A stretch of 47,560 nucleotides of DNA from contig JBMNRP010000021.1 in assembly GCA_050944685.1 (NCBI GenBank), forward strand, positions 1 through 47,560, read 5' to 3'. Shown here one piece after another: positions 32,104-41,340 of this stretch. The position numbers were made by a program, and so were the translations under genes. The DNA is from CADBRN01 sp050944685 (lineage in GTDB: Bacteria > Bacillota > Clostridia > Lachnospirales > Lachnospiraceae). Each line of letters begins with the position of its first letter. Position 1 is the stretch's first letter. The notes below the pieces were generated by a model. It was not told the origin of the DNA and made no database searches. It was given only the letters and a program-made list of their open reading frames with translations.

Positions 32104-33837
32104 TCACTTCGTCATCGCGTCGATCAGCGCAGTGAGCTCCTGATCCATTCGGGCAGATTTCGCGTCCGCGTCCTCGAGAGAGGTGCCACGGACTCCATAG
32201 TAGAACTTGATCTTCGGCTCTGTTCCGGACGGCCGGACGCAAACCCACGCATCATCCTCGAGCTCGAAGTACAGGACATTGGACTCCGGAAGGCCGGTCG
32301 CGGTTTTCCCGCCGGTCGCGATATCGATCCGCTCGTCCTTCTTATAATCGCGGCGCGCGGTCACGCTGTACTCTCCGATCTTCTCCGGCGGATTGCTGCG
32401 GAGACTCTCCATGATGGTCTGGATCTTCTCCAGTCCTTCCTTCCCGGCGAGTCCGACGGATTTGACGGAATCCTTGTAATAGCCGACGCGCTCGTAGAGC
32501 TCGATCATGGCATCCCAGAGCGTCTTCCCCTGCGTCTTGTAGTACGCCGCGGCCTCGCACAGCGCCATCACCGCCACGATAGCGTCCTTGTCGCGGGCGT
32601 GCGTTCCGATCAGGCAGCCGTAGCTCTCCTCAAATCCGAAGAGATATGTGCCCTTTCCGGTCTCTTCCATCTTCAGGATCTGCTGGCCGATATATTTGAA
32701 ACCGGTCAGAACCTCGATAAAGTTCACATGATAGTATCTCGCGATCGCACCTGCCATATTGCTGGATACGATCGTCGAGATAAGGGCTCCGTCCTCCGGA
32801 AGTCCCTTCACCGCCTTCCGCTGTCCGATCTCATAGTCGGCAAGCAGACAGCCGGACATATTTCCGGTCAGGTCGTGGTAAACGCCCTCTTTATCCTTTA
32901 CTCGCACGCCGAGACGGTCCGCGTCGGGATCGGTCGCCAGGACGAGATCCGCATCGACCTTCTTCGCGAGCTTCAGGCCGAGGACAAAAGCGTTCTCTGC
33001 TTCGGGATTCGGGTATGGAACGGTCGGGAAATCGCCGTTCGGCAGACGCTGCTCGTCGACCGGATAGACGTTCTCGAATCCGAGCTGGCGCATAATCTTG
33101 CGGGCGGGAATATTGCCCGTACCATGCAGCGGCGTGTAAACAATCTTCAGGTCCTTCGCCGTCGCCTTTATTGCTTCCGGATGGAGCACATTGCTCTTCA
33201 GAGCCTCGAGATAAGGCCTGTCAATGTTATCGCCGATCACCTGGTACAGGTCCTCGATGACCGCCTCATCCTTTTCCATGGTCTTCACTTCAGACCACTT
33301 CTCTACCTTTGCGACCTCGGCCATGATGCCGGTGTCGTGCGGCGGCGTGATCTGTGCGCCGTCCTCCCAGTATACCTTGTAGCCGTTGTAATCAGCCGGG
33401 TTGTGACTCGCCGTGATATTGATGCCGGCGATGCAGTGCAGATATCGCACGGCGAAGGACAGCTCCGGCGTCGGGCGCAGCGATTCAAATACATACGCCT
33501 TGATTCCGTTTGCCGCCAGACACAGTGCCGCGCAGTCTGCAAATTCCGTGTTCATGTGACGCGAGTCATAGGCGATGGCCACTCCGCGCTCTGCTCCGCC
33601 GGCGCTGAGAATGTAATTCGCCAGCCCCTGCGTCGCCTTGCGCACGGTGTAGATATTCATGCGGTTCGTTCCGGCGCCGATCACGCCGCGAAGTCCCGCC
33701 GTACCGAACTCGAGGTTTTTGTAAAAGCGGTCTTCAATCTCTTTTTCATCGCCGGAAATCGATTTCAGCTCCGCCTTCGTCGCTTCGTCAAAATAGGGAT
33801 CGTCCAGCCATGACTGATACGTCTCTCGATAACCCAT
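32104..33837 (-). CDS. Phospho-sugar mutase (alpha-phosphoglucomutase/phosphomannomutase family)
   Basis: 577 residues, the length of PgcA-type alpha-phosphoglucomutases of Firmicutes. The phosphoserine loop is TASHNP near residue 145, the metal loop DPDADRLG near 305, the sugar-binding loop GFEESYG near 405, and the phosphate-binding loop RPSGTEPKIKFYY near the end. It interconverts glucose 1- and 6-phosphate, linking sugar catabolism to UDP-glucose and envelope polymers. ATG follows GGAGG. It is followed by the hup promoter region. Confidence 0.94.
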   Translation of the reverse strand: MGYRETYQSWLDDPYFDEATKAELKSISGDEKEIEDRFYKNLEFGTAGLRGVIGAGTNRMNIYTVRKATQGLANYILSAGGAERGVAIAYDSRHMNTEFADCAALCLAANGIKAYVFESLRPTPELSFAVRYLHCIAGINITASHNPADYNGYKVYWEDGAQITPPHDTGIMAEVAKVEKWSEVKTMEKDEAVIEDLYQVIGDNIDRPYLEALKSNVLHPEAIKATAKDLKIVYTPLHGTGNIPARKIMRQLGFENVYPVDEQRLPNGDFPTVPYPNPEAENAFVLGLKLAKKVDADLVLATDPDADRLGVRVKDKEGVYHDLTGNMSGCLLADYEIGQRKAVKGLPEDGALISTIVSSNMAGAIARYYHVNFIEVLTGFKYIGQQILKMEETGKGTYLFGFEESYGCLIGTHARDKDAIVAVMALCEAAAYYKTQGKTLWDAMIELYERVGYYKDSVKSVGLAGKEGLEKIQTIMESLRSNPPEKIGEYSVTARRDYKKDERIDIATGGKTATGLPESNVLYFELEDDAWVCVRPSGTEPKIKFYYGVRGTSLEDADAKSARMDQELTALIDAMTK

Positions 33838-33915
33838 AAAACACCTCCATCCAAATCAGCACTCTGTAATAAAGCCCCAAATATGCGTGCTTCGCACTTT
33901 TGCTTCACATAGTAG

Positions 33916-33924
33916 AGTATACCA
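33916..33924 (-). promoter_or_regulatory. Extended -10 promoter of the phospho-sugar mutase gene
   Basis: TGG-TATACT on the minus strand, without a recognisable -35. The leader of about 70 bases holds a GTGC-GAA-GCAC mini-hairpin. Readthrough from cca is also possible because no terminator separates the two genes. Confidence 0.4.
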
Positions 33925-33943
33925 TGGTTTGAACCTCCGCGCA

Positions 33944-35377
33944 TTATTCCCGGGGCGTTTTTTCGGGGACATTTCCGGACTTCTCCGCGCCGCGAAAGGG
34001 TGTACCCCGGCTTTCTTCCCCGTCTGTCCCGGCCTCACGGCGTTTTTCCCCGAGCTCCCGCGCCGCGATCTCCAGAAGAAATCCGCGGTCGTTTTTCCGG
34101 GGATCCTCGAGGACTGCCTCCAGCGCCTGATGAAGAGCCAGCCCGATCTCCGGTCCTTCCCGGTATCCGATCGAGATCAGATCCTTTCCCGTGATCGCCA
34201 GCTGCGCGAGGGAAATGCACTGGTTCTCTTCCTCGATTTTCCGGGAAATATCCCAGACGGACATAATCCGGTCAAGCGTCTGCTGTTTGATGTAATCACT
34301 CTGCGCGAGGGCATCTGCGTACTGGACCTGCATGAGATACGGAAACAGATCCGACCCGATCATCGACATGGCGTGCCGCACGATCCTCTCGTCCGGCCGG
34401 ATTCTCCAGTCATGATAGCGGATCAGAACCTTTACCTTCCGGATGGTGTCATTATCCATCTTCAGACGGCGCATGACTTTCTCCGCGATCCCGACGCCTG
34501 TCATCGCGTGCCCCTTGAAATGGTCAATGCCCCATTTGTCGGTCGTTCTTCTCTCCGGCTTTCCGGTGTCGTGCAGAAGCATGGTCAGACGCAGCAGCCG
34601 GTCGGGCTGAACCGCCTGCATAGCTGCCAGCGTGTGATCGCCGACATTCAGATAATGATACGGGGTGTTCTGCTCCGTCGCCATCATGGCGTCAAACTCG
34701 GGGAGAATCACCTTCGTGATGCCGAGCTCCCACGCCGCCTTCAGGTACTCCGGATGATCCGAGGTGATCAGCCGGATCAGCTCCGTACAGATCCGCTCCG
34801 CGCTGATTTTCGAGAGATTCGGAGCGTACCGCTCGATCGCCTCCACCGTCGCTTTGTCGATCCGGAAGCCGAGCTGGGCCGAGAACCGCACCGCCCGCAG
34901 AATCCTCAGGGCATCCTCATGGAACCGCTCCTCCGGATTCCCGACGCACCGGATCACCTTTTTCTGGAGATCCTTCATTCCTCCGTACAGATCCACGAGA
35001 CCGTCCGTATCATTGTACGCCATCGCGTTCACCGTAAAATCCCGCCGGGCCAGGTCCTCTTTCAGGCTGGTGGTAAAAGACACCTCATCCGGGTGGCGGA
35101 AATCCCGGTACTCCCCGTCCACCCGGTATGTGGTCACCTCGTGCCGGCTTTCGCCGATCAGCACCGTGACGGTTCCGTGTTCAATCCCGGTATCCACCGT
35201 GCGCCGGAAAATGCGCTTCACATCCTGCGGAAGCGCTGATGTCGTCACATCCCAGTCATCCGGCGTCCGGCAGAGGATCGAATCGCGGACGCAGCCGCCG
35301 ACCGCATATGCCTCGAAGCCCGCCGCCTGCAGACTGTCTATTACCATTTTTACTGTTGGGGGAAGTTTTATCCTCAT
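33944..35377 (-). CDS. cca: CCA tRNA nucleotidyltransferase with HD domain
   Basis: 477 residues. Adds or repairs the 3' CCA of tRNAs. The class II head has GGCVRD (about 27-32) and DDWDVTT (metal Asp residues), then ARRDFTVNAMAY and EDALRILRAVRF. The middle has an HD phosphohydrolase motif, LHDTGKP. The last roughly 40 residues are charged and Pro/Gly/Arg-rich, and look disordered. Both tRNA genes in this window lack encoded CCA, so the enzyme is needed for primary maturation. The gene is divergent from proS. Confidence 0.95.
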   Translation of the reverse strand: MRIKLPPTVKMVIDSLQAAGFEAYAVGGCVRDSILCRTPDDWDVTTSALPQDVKRIFRRTVDTGIEHGTVTVLIGESRHEVTTYRVDGEYRDFRHPDEVSFTTSLKEDLARRDFTVNAMAYNDTDGLVDLYGGMKDLQKKVIRCVGNPEERFHEDALRILRAVRFSAQLGFRIDKATVEAIERYAPNLSKISAERICTELIRLITSDHPEYLKAAWELGITKVILPEFDAMMATEQNTPYHYLNVGDHTLAAMQAVQPDRLLRLTMLLHDTGKPERRTTDKWGIDHFKGHAMTGVGIAEKVMRRLKMDNDTIRKVKVLIRYHDWRIRPDERIVRHAMSMIGSDLFPYLMQVQYADALAQSDYIKQQTLDRIMSVWDISRKIEEENQCISLAQLAITGKDLISIGYREGPEIGLALHQALEAVLEDPRKNDRGFLLEIAARELGEKRREAGTDGEESRGTPFRGAEKSGNVPEKTPRE

Positions 35378-35461
35378 ATTATCCTCTCACCTGATCATGT
35401 CCGGCACGCTGTCTGTCCGTGCTTTCGTTTATTTTCTTATGATAAGCCCAAACACAACGCA

Positions 35462-35490
35462 TTGACAAGAGATGCGATTTCACCTAGAAT
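35462..35490 (+). promoter_or_regulatory. proS: Promoter of proS
   Basis: Perfect TTGACA, 17 bases, TAGAAT. The leader is about 90 bases, too short for a T-box, and no T-box bulge sequence is seen. Confidence 0.8.
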
Positions 35491-35585
35491 AAATGTCGGT
35501 TTTCTGCTTTCCGGGATGATATAACAGCATTCCGGTTCGCGGAAAAAATATTACAGCATATATGAAGAAAAGAGGATTTTCAATC

Positions 35586-37025
35586 ATGGCAAAGGAGAAA
35601 AAGCTGGTTGAAGCCATCACCTCCATGGATGAGGACTTCGCCAGATGGTATACGGACGTCTGTGTCAAGGCTGACCTGATCGGTTACACCAGCGTAAAAG
35701 GCTGCATGGCCATCAAACCCGCCGGCTATGCGATCTGGGAAAACATCCAGAAAAATCTGGACCGCCGCTTTAAAGAGACCGGCGTGCAGAACGTCTATAT
35801 GCCGATGTTTATCCCGGAGAGTCTCCTGGAAAAGGAGAAAGACCACGTCGAGGGATTCGCCCCCGAAGTCGCCTGGGTGACCCAGGGCGGGCTGGAACCG
35901 CTTCAGGAGCGGCTGTGCGTGCGTCCGACGTCCGAGACTCTTTTCTGTGATTTCTACGCAAAGGACATCCACTCCCACCGCGACCTTCCGCGCCTCTACA
36001 ACCAGTGGTGCTCCGTGGTCCGCTGGGAAAAAACCACCCGCCCGTTCCTCCGCTCGCGCGAATTCCTGTGGCAGGAAGGCCACACCGCGCACGCAACCTC
36101 CGAGGAGGCGCAGGAACGCACGATCATGATGCTTAACGTCTACGCCGACTTCCTCGAAAACGACCTCGCGATCCCGGTCATCAAGGGCCGGAAGACCGAC
36201 AGGGAGAAATTCGCCGGCGCCGTGGAGACCTACACCGTCGAAGCCCTGATGCACGACGGAAAGGCACTGCAGTCCGGCACCAGTCACAATTTCGGTGACG
36301 GCTTCGCACGCGCCTTCGGCGTTCAGTACACCGATGCGAACAACCAGCTTCAGTATGTCCACCAGACCTCCTGGGGCATGACCACCCGCGTGATCGGAGC
36401 CATCATCATGGTTCACGGAGATGACAGCGGGCTGGTACTTCCGCCGCATATCGCCCCCACTCAGGTAATGGTGATTCCTATCCGCCAGGATACGGAGGGC
36501 GTTCTGGACAAAGCGGGAGAAATTCTGAACAGCCTGAAAGCCGCCGGCATCCGCGCGGACATCGACGACACCGACAAGAGCCCGGGCTGGAAATTCTCCG
36601 AGCAGGAGATGCGGGGCATTCCGATCCGCGTGGAAATCGGCCCCAGGGACGTCGAAAAAGGCCAGGCGGTTCTCGTCCGGAGGGACACCCGCGAAAAAAC
36701 CGTCGTATCCATCCGCGATCTTCCGTCCGTCATCCCGGATCTTCTGGAGGATATCCAGAAATACCTCTATGCGAAGGCGAAACGGCACCGCGACAGCCAC
36801 ACTTACGATGCCACAGACTACGAGATGTTTAAAGACATCGCCGACAACAAACCCGGCTTCATCCGCGCCATGTGGTGCGGCGATCCGGCCTGCGAGGAGA
36901 AGATCAAAGACGAACTCGGCGTGACCTCCCGCTGCATTCCCAAAGAGCAGGAACATCTCTCGGACGTCTGCGTCTGCTGTGGCAGACCGGCGAAAAAGAT
37001 GGTATACTGGGGCAAGGCATATTGA
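35586..37025 (+). CDS. proS: Prolyl-tRNA synthetase, eukaryote/archaeon-like type (ProS type 3)
   Basis: 479 residues from MAKEKKL behind AGAGGA; an ATG 24 bases upstream lacks a binding site. Class II motifs are seen: YMPMFIPES (motif 1), RPTSETLFCDFYAKDI, RWEKTTRPFLRSREFLWQEGH (motif 2) and GMTTRVIGAIIMVHGDDSG (motif 3). There is no inserted editing domain, and the C-terminal zinc-type domain (CGDPAC, CVCCG) ends in Tyr, as in the eukaryote-like form. This form is usual in many Clostridia, so it is not by itself a sign of recent transfer. Confidence 0.96.
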   Translation: MAKEKKLVEAITSMDEDFARWYTDVCVKADLIGYTSVKGCMAIKPAGYAIWENIQKNLDRRFKETGVQNVYMPMFIPESLLEKEKDHVEGFAPEVAWVTQGGLEPLQERLCVRPTSETLFCDFYAKDIHSHRDLPRLYNQWCSVVRWEKTTRPFLRSREFLWQEGHTAHATSEEAQERTIMMLNVYADFLENDLAIPVIKGRKTDREKFAGAVETYTVEALMHDGKALQSGTSHNFGDGFARAFGVQYTDANNQLQYVHQTSWGMTTRVIGAIIMVHGDDSGLVLPPHIAPTQVMVIPIRQDTEGVLDKAGEILNSLKAAGIRADIDDTDKSPGWKFSEQEMRGIPIRVEIGPRDVEKGQAVLVRRDTREKTVVSIRDLPSVIPDLLEDIQKYLYAKAKRHRDSHTYDATDYEMFKDIADNKPGFIRAMWCGDPACEEKIKDELGVTSRCIPKEQEHLSDVCVCCGRPAKKMVYWGKAY

Positions 37026-37089
37026 TTGCCGGACAGATTGTATTTTCATAAATTTTCTCTTTTAAAATAGATATCATTGTTGTATGATG

Positions 37090-37123
37090 GAGAGGCACAA
37101 GATATAGTGCCTCTCTGTTTTTT
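37090..37123 (+). terminator. Terminator of proS
   Basis: A nine-bp stem GAGAGGCAC/GTGCCTCTC with an eight-base loop and a TGTTTTTT tail. The loop and inner stem coincide with an NrdR-type box. Confidence 0.85.
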
Positions 37124-37141
37124 CCGGGCTATATTTTGTGT
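37095..37141 (+). promoter_or_regulatory. Two NrdR boxes before nrdD
   Basis: GCACAAGATATAGTGC (37095-37110) and GGGCTATATTTTGTGT (37126-37141) match the palindromic NrdR consensus ACAC-WATATWT-TGTGT with a few changes. Their centres are 31 bp apart, the three-turn spacing typical of NrdR sites. A -10 candidate, TATGAT at 37083-37088, lies just before box 1, so bound NrdR would block transcription when dATP is high. The NrdR gene is not in the window. Confidence 0.7.
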
Positions 37142-37142
37142 C

Positions 37143-37180
37143 CGGGAGAATTCCAGAAACTTCTCCCGAATAAATTTTTT
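37143..37180 (+). terminator. Second hairpin in the nrdD leader, possible attenuator
   Basis: CGGGAGAA pairs perfectly with TTCTCCCG across a ten-base loop; AATAAATTTTTT follows. It lies 40 bases before the nrdD ATG and directly after NrdR box 2. Confidence 0.55.
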
Positions 37181-37220
37181 AACTGTAACTGCTGTAAGAA
37201 CCAGAACAGGGGAGCATACA

Positions 37221-39521
37221 ATGGAAACAAAAGAGACTATCCTTTCCGACGCGGAAAACGAAGTCGCAGAAAAAGAAACAAAAATCAACATCATCAAGAG
37301 AAGCGGCGAGGAGGTTCCGTTTGACAAACAGAAAATCGTCAACGCGATCTCCAAGGCAAACAAAGAGGTAGAGCGCATTCATCAGATGAACGACTACCAG
37401 ATTCAGGCTGTGGCAGACAATGTCACCGCACGCGTAAAGGCCGCTCCGCATGCTCTCAACGTCGAGGACATCCAGGAAATGGTCGAGACCGGTATCATGG
37501 AGATGCGCGGATTTGAGGTCGCACAGAAATATGTCCGCTACCGCTACAAGAGAAATCTCGCCAGAAAATCCAATACCACCGACGACGGCATTCTGGCTCT
37601 GATCGATCAGGCGAACGAAGAGGTCAAACAGGAAAATTCCAACAAGAACCCCGTCATCAACTCGACCCAGCGCGACTATATGGCCGGCGAGGTCAGCAAG
37701 GATCTGACGAAGCGAATCCTTCTTCCGGAAGATATCGTACAGGCCCACGAGCAGGGAATCATTCATTTTCACGATTCGGATTACTTCGCGCAGCGTGAGC
37801 ACAACTGCGATCTGATCAACCTCGAGGACATGCTGCAGAATGGCACCGTCATCAGCGAGACCCTGATCGAGAAGCCGCACAGCTTCTTCACCGCCTGCAA
37901 CGTCACCACCCAGATCGTGGCGCAGGTAGCCAGCAACCAGTACGGCGGCCAGTCCTTCACGCTGGCTCATCTGGCTCCGTTCGTCGACATCAGCCGCAAG
38001 AAAATCCAGCGTTCCGTCATCGAAGAGCGCAAGATGTGCGGAGAGTCCCTTGACGAGGAAATCATCGCGAAGATCACCGAGTCCCGTCTCTATGAGGAAA
38101 TCAAGAGCGGCATTCAGACCATCCAGTATCAGCTGATCACCCTCATGACCTGTAACGGCCAGGCTCCGTTCGTCACGATGTTCATGTATATCGACGAGGT
38201 TCCGGAAGGACAGACCCGCGAGGATCTGGCTATGATCATCCGGGAAGTCCTCCGCCAGAGAATGGAAGGCGTAAAGAACGAAAAGGGCGTCTGGATTACC
38301 CCGGCCTTCCCGAAGCTGATCTACGTTCTGGATGAGGACAATGTTACAGAGGGATCCAGATACTGGGATATCACCAAACTCGCTGCGGAGTGCACCGCAA
38401 AGCGCATGGTTCCGGACTATATCTCCGCGAAAATCATGAGGCGGGACAAAGGCGATGTCTATCCGTGCATGGGATGCAGAAGTTTCCTGACGCCTGACAA
38501 TGAACAGCAGCGTGAAGGTCTGTGCGACAATGACAATAAGGCGGGAGCCGGGAACTGGAAAAAAGGCCAGCATAAATACTACGGCCGCTTCAACCAGGGC
38601 GTCGTAACCATCAACCTCGTCGATGTCGCCTGCTCGGCCGTCAGGGAAGCCGAGGAGTCCGGAGAGGATAAATTCGACTGTTTCTGGCATATCCTGGACG
38701 AGCGCCTGGAGCTCTGCCACAGAGCACTGCAGTGCCGCCACGACAGACTGATGGGAACCGTTTCCGACGTGGCTCCGATCCTTTGGCAATACGGCGCGCT
38801 GGCCCGCCTGAAGAAAGGCGAGAAAATCGACAAGCTCCTGTTCGGCAACTACTCGACCATCAGCCTGGGCTACGCAGGATTATACGAGATGGCTGTCGCT
38901 ATGACAGGAAAGTCCCACACCGATCCGGAGACAAAGCCGTTCGCACTTCAGGTCATGCAGCACCTGAACGACAAATGCGCCGAGTGGAGAAAAGCCGAGA
39001 ACATCAGCTACTCTCTGTACGGCACCCCGATGGAATCCACGACTTACAAATTCGCGAAATGCCTGCAGAGACGTTTCGGAATTATTAAGGGCGTGACGGA
39101 TCACAACTACATTACGAACAGTTATCACGTAAACGTCCGCGAACACATCGACGCATTCAAGAAGCTGAAATTCGAGTCTGAGTTTCAGAAGCTCTCTCCG
39201 GGCGGAGCGATCAGCTACATCGAGGTTCCGAATATGCAGAACAACATCCCGGCAGTTCTGACGGTAATGCAGTACATTTACAACAATATCATGTACGCAG
39301 AGCTTAATACAAAGAGCGACTACTGCGAGGTCTGCGGATACGACGGCGAAATTCAGATCGTCGAGGACGAGGCCGGAAAGCTCATATGGCGCTGCCCGAA
39401 CTGCGGCAACACCGACCAGAGCAAGATGTCCGTTGCCAGACGCACCTGCGGATACATCGGAACGCAGTTCTGGAACCAGGGAAGAACCCAGGAAATCCGC
39501 GACCGGGTGCTGCATCTGTAA
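37221..39521 (+). CDS. nrdD: Anaerobic ribonucleoside-triphosphate reductase (class III)
   Basis: 766 residues from METKETI, behind GGGGAG. Makes dNTPs without oxygen through a glycyl radical. An N-terminal ATP-cone (about 15-105, IKRSGEEVPFDKQKIVNAI) gives allosteric control by ATP/dATP. The catalytic barrel follows, with TACNVTTQI and CMGCRSFL. The C-terminal zinc site has CEVCGY and CPNCGN, and RTCGYIG holds the radical Gly. Formate probably serves as reductant, as in the E. coli type. The activase nrdG, usually adjacent, is 5.2 kb downstream. Confidence 0.97.
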   Translation: METKETILSDAENEVAEKETKINIIKRSGEEVPFDKQKIVNAISKANKEVERIHQMNDYQIQAVADNVTARVKAAPHALNVEDIQEMVETGIMEMRGFEVAQKYVRYRYKRNLARKSNTTDDGILALIDQANEEVKQENSNKNPVINSTQRDYMAGEVSKDLTKRILLPEDIVQAHEQGIIHFHDSDYFAQREHNCDLINLEDMLQNGTVISETLIEKPHSFFTACNVTTQIVAQVASNQYGGQSFTLAHLAPFVDISRKKIQRSVIEERKMCGESLDEEIIAKITESRLYEEIKSGIQTIQYQLITLMTCNGQAPFVTMFMYIDEVPEGQTREDLAMIIREVLRQRMEGVKNEKGVWITPAFPKLIYVLDEDNVTEGSRYWDITKLAAECTAKRMVPDYISAKIMRRDKGDVYPCMGCRSFLTPDNEQQREGLCDNDNKAGAGNWKKGQHKYYGRFNQGVVTINLVDVACSAVREAEESGEDKFDCFWHILDERLELCHRALQCRHDRLMGTVSDVAPILWQYGALARLKKGEKIDKLLFGNYSTISLGYAGLYEMAVAMTGKSHTDPETKPFALQVMQHLNDKCAEWRKAENISYSLYGTPMESTTYKFAKCLQRRFGIIKGVTDHNYITNSYHVNVREHIDAFKKLKFESEFQKLSPGGAISYIEVPNMQNNIPAVLTVMQYIYNNIMYAELNTKSDYCEVCGYDGEIQIVEDEAGKLIWRCPNCGNTDQSKMSVARRTCGYIGTQFWNQGRTQEIRDRVLHL

Positions 39522-39603
39522 TCCGGGATTAACAGATGCCAGGATGAACCTTTATCGGCAGTCAGAGAAAAAAATCGCTTCCGCGTTTCCCGTCCGGGAT
39601 TTC

Positions 39604-39631
39604 AGAAACCCCGTATAAAATCAGGGTTTTT
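39604..39631 (+). terminator. Probable terminator of nrdD
   Basis: AAACCC/GGGTTT with a 12-base loop, followed by TT. It is a short stem, so termination may be incomplete. The 303-base gap (39522-39824) also contains the promoter region of the next gene. Confidence 0.45.
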
Positions 39632-39718
39632 GATATTTCAGACGAGAGGCGCGGGAGTTTTTTGTGTCAGAAAACAGGCCTGCTTTTTGACCATTTTTAT
39701 GGTTTCGGGAAAAATAAT

Positions 39719-39766
39719 TGATAAATTATCAGTAAAGGTGTGCATTTATTGTAATAGGTGTATAAT
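39719..39766 (+). promoter_or_regulatory. Operator-like palindrome and -10 before the glycosyltransferase-like gene
   Basis: TGATAA-A-TTATCA (39719-39731) is a perfect inverted repeat resembling a shortened Fur box (TGATAATNATTATCA). A perfect TATAAT is at 39761-39766, without a clear -35. The local sequence is much richer in AT than the surroundings. Confidence 0.4.
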
Positions 39767-39824
39767 ATTACCACATATCCAATACGACATACGGCAGATC
39801 GCAAATGCGAAAGGGGCGAGCAGA

Positions 39825-41174
39825 TTGAAAGGGAAGCTCACAGAAACAGATAACAGGACAAGCGGCCTGAGAGACAGTGTCATCAGAAAAAACTGTCACG
39901 CGCTGGGCGAGGAGCCGAAAACAGAACGGCTTTCGGCGGATACCGGAAACCGGGATATAGCCATCGGGTTTATCACGGGCCGCCGGAGTTTTCGTCATAC
40001 GCTGAAGACATATCTGCTGCGGTGGAAAAATACATCGGGCTTTATCGCCGAGAAAACGAATATACACCTGATCGTCGCGTATGATTTGAGTTATAACAAC
40101 ACGCAAATTGACGACTACATCAGGATCAAACCGGAGCTGAAGCGGACCCTGTCCAGCATTACCTTTCTGGGAGAGGAAGAAATCACAGCGATGCGGGACG
40201 GCATCGTCCGGTACGGCATATTAACCGCAGAGCAGGCACAGCGCGTGATCGGCACGGGATATGCCGGAAAGCGTAACGCAGTGCTGCTGCAGGCGATCTG
40301 GCAGAATATGGACTGCCTGATTTTTCTGGATGATGATGAATACCCGCTGGCCGTATCGAACAACCATGACTATGCGGTATGGAGCGGACAGAATGTTTTC
40401 AACGAACATATCGCGGCACTCCGGGATGCGGATGTGACAAACGGCTTCCACTGCGGCTATCTTTCGCCGATCCCCTGCTTTCGCTTTGACAGCGAGGCGG
40501 AACGCACCGCGTTCCGGGAACTCATCGAGGCAGTCAGCAATGACGCCGTCAACTGGCCGCGCGTGAGCAATCTGATGAAAACAAGAGGTGTTACGTATGC
40601 GGACACGGATGTCCTGCTGCATCACACGGTCACGACGCTGTGCGAATCCTCCGCGGACGGCATGCCGATTACGGGTTCGAATCTCGGCCTGAATCTGACG
40701 CGTCCGGAACGGACAAAACCTTTTTTCAACCCGCCGAAGGCCCGCGGTGAAGATACGTTTTTCGGTCTCATGCTGCATGAACGCAGCGTAAAGCGGATCC
40801 CGGTCTATACGTTTCATGACGGATTCATGAAATACTACGATATTCTGAACGGCGTACTGCCGATTCATCTTTCGCCGGTGGATGAGGATTCACCGAAAAC
40901 CCGCACGCGGTTTTACCGGGCCTGTCTCGGATGGGTGCGGTATAAGCCGCTGTATCTCTACCTGACGGATCCGGACGGCTATGGGGAAAAAGAAAAAGAC
41001 ACGGAGCAGCATCTGCGGAAGGCGGCGCCTGCGCTGACGCAATACTTTCAAACACCGTCGTTTAACCGTCTGCTCCCGGAATTCCGCCGCTATGCCCGCC
41101 GCGTGCAGCAGGACGCGGAAACATTCAGCGCGATTCAGGAGGACTGGGCGCAGCTGATGAAAGCGGTGCCGTGA
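39825..41174 (+). CDS. Putative GT-A-type glycosyltransferase
   Basis: About 449 residues from a TTG placed by AAGGGGCGAG. The frame is open upstream, but no better start is seen. No signal peptide or membrane span. Features of a nucleotide-sugar glycosyltransferase: GKRNAVLLQAIWQNMDCLIFLDDDEY (an Arg/Asn block followed by a DxD-like DDD) and later RGEDTFFG, resembling the ED motif of GT2-like enzymes. The N-terminal IAIGFITGRRSF strand would start the Rossmann-like half. The family was not identified. The gene lies between nrdD and the two-component genes in the block that splits nrdD from nrdG, and may have been gained with them. Confidence 0.55.
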   Translation: MKGKLTETDNRTSGLRDSVIRKNCHALGEEPKTERLSADTGNRDIAIGFITGRRSFRHTLKTYLLRWKNTSGFIAEKTNIHLIVAYDLSYNNTQIDDYIRIKPELKRTLSSITFLGEEEITAMRDGIVRYGILTAEQAQRVIGTGYAGKRNAVLLQAIWQNMDCLIFLDDDEYPLAVSNNHDYAVWSGQNVFNEHIAALRDADVTNGFHCGYLSPIPCFRFDSEAERTAFRELIEAVSNDAVNWPRVSNLMKTRGVTYADTDVLLHHTVTTLCESSADGMPITGSNLGLNLTRPERTKPFFNPPKARGEDTFFGLMLHERSVKRIPVYTFHDGFMKYYDILNGVLPIHLSPVDEDSPKTRTRFYRACLGWVRYKPLYLYLTDPDGYGEKEKDTEQHLRKAAPALTQYFQTPSFNRLLPEFRRYARRVQQDAETFSAIQEDWAQLMKAVP

Positions 41175-41244
41175 GGGCATCACGACACCTCCGCGATCGA
41201 TTCCGGCATTGATACAGAAAGACAAAAAGCAGAAGAAAATGTAT

Positions 41245-41287
41245 TGAAAGAGAGCCGCGCGGCACATTGCCACACGGCTCTCTTTCA
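41245..41287. terminator. Inverted repeat between convergent genes, likely bidirectional terminator
   Basis: A 13-bp stem TGAAAGAGAGCCG/CGGCTCTCTTTCA, with an inner GGC/GCC. It lies between the plus-strand glycosyltransferase-like gene and the minus-strand ATPase-like gene. T-runs are short, but the placement fits a shared stop. Confidence 0.75.
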
Positions 41288-41340
41288 AATCCGGCCATTC
41301 CGGCACGGCAGCCTGCGCAGAATCACAAGGTCATCCTTTC

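Noticed and set aside
35491..35585. T-box riboswitch before proS
   Set aside because: The leader is about 90 bases, too short, and there is no T-box sequence or antiterminator.
35580..37049. Long open frame antisense to proS (about 489 codons) and similar long antisense frames in nrdD, pfp, hypF and other genes
   Set aside because: They mirror strong coding genes with clear motifs and start signals on the other strand. Their translations show no family motifs and are rich in Arg, Val, Asp and Leu, as expected from codon shadows in GC-rich genes.
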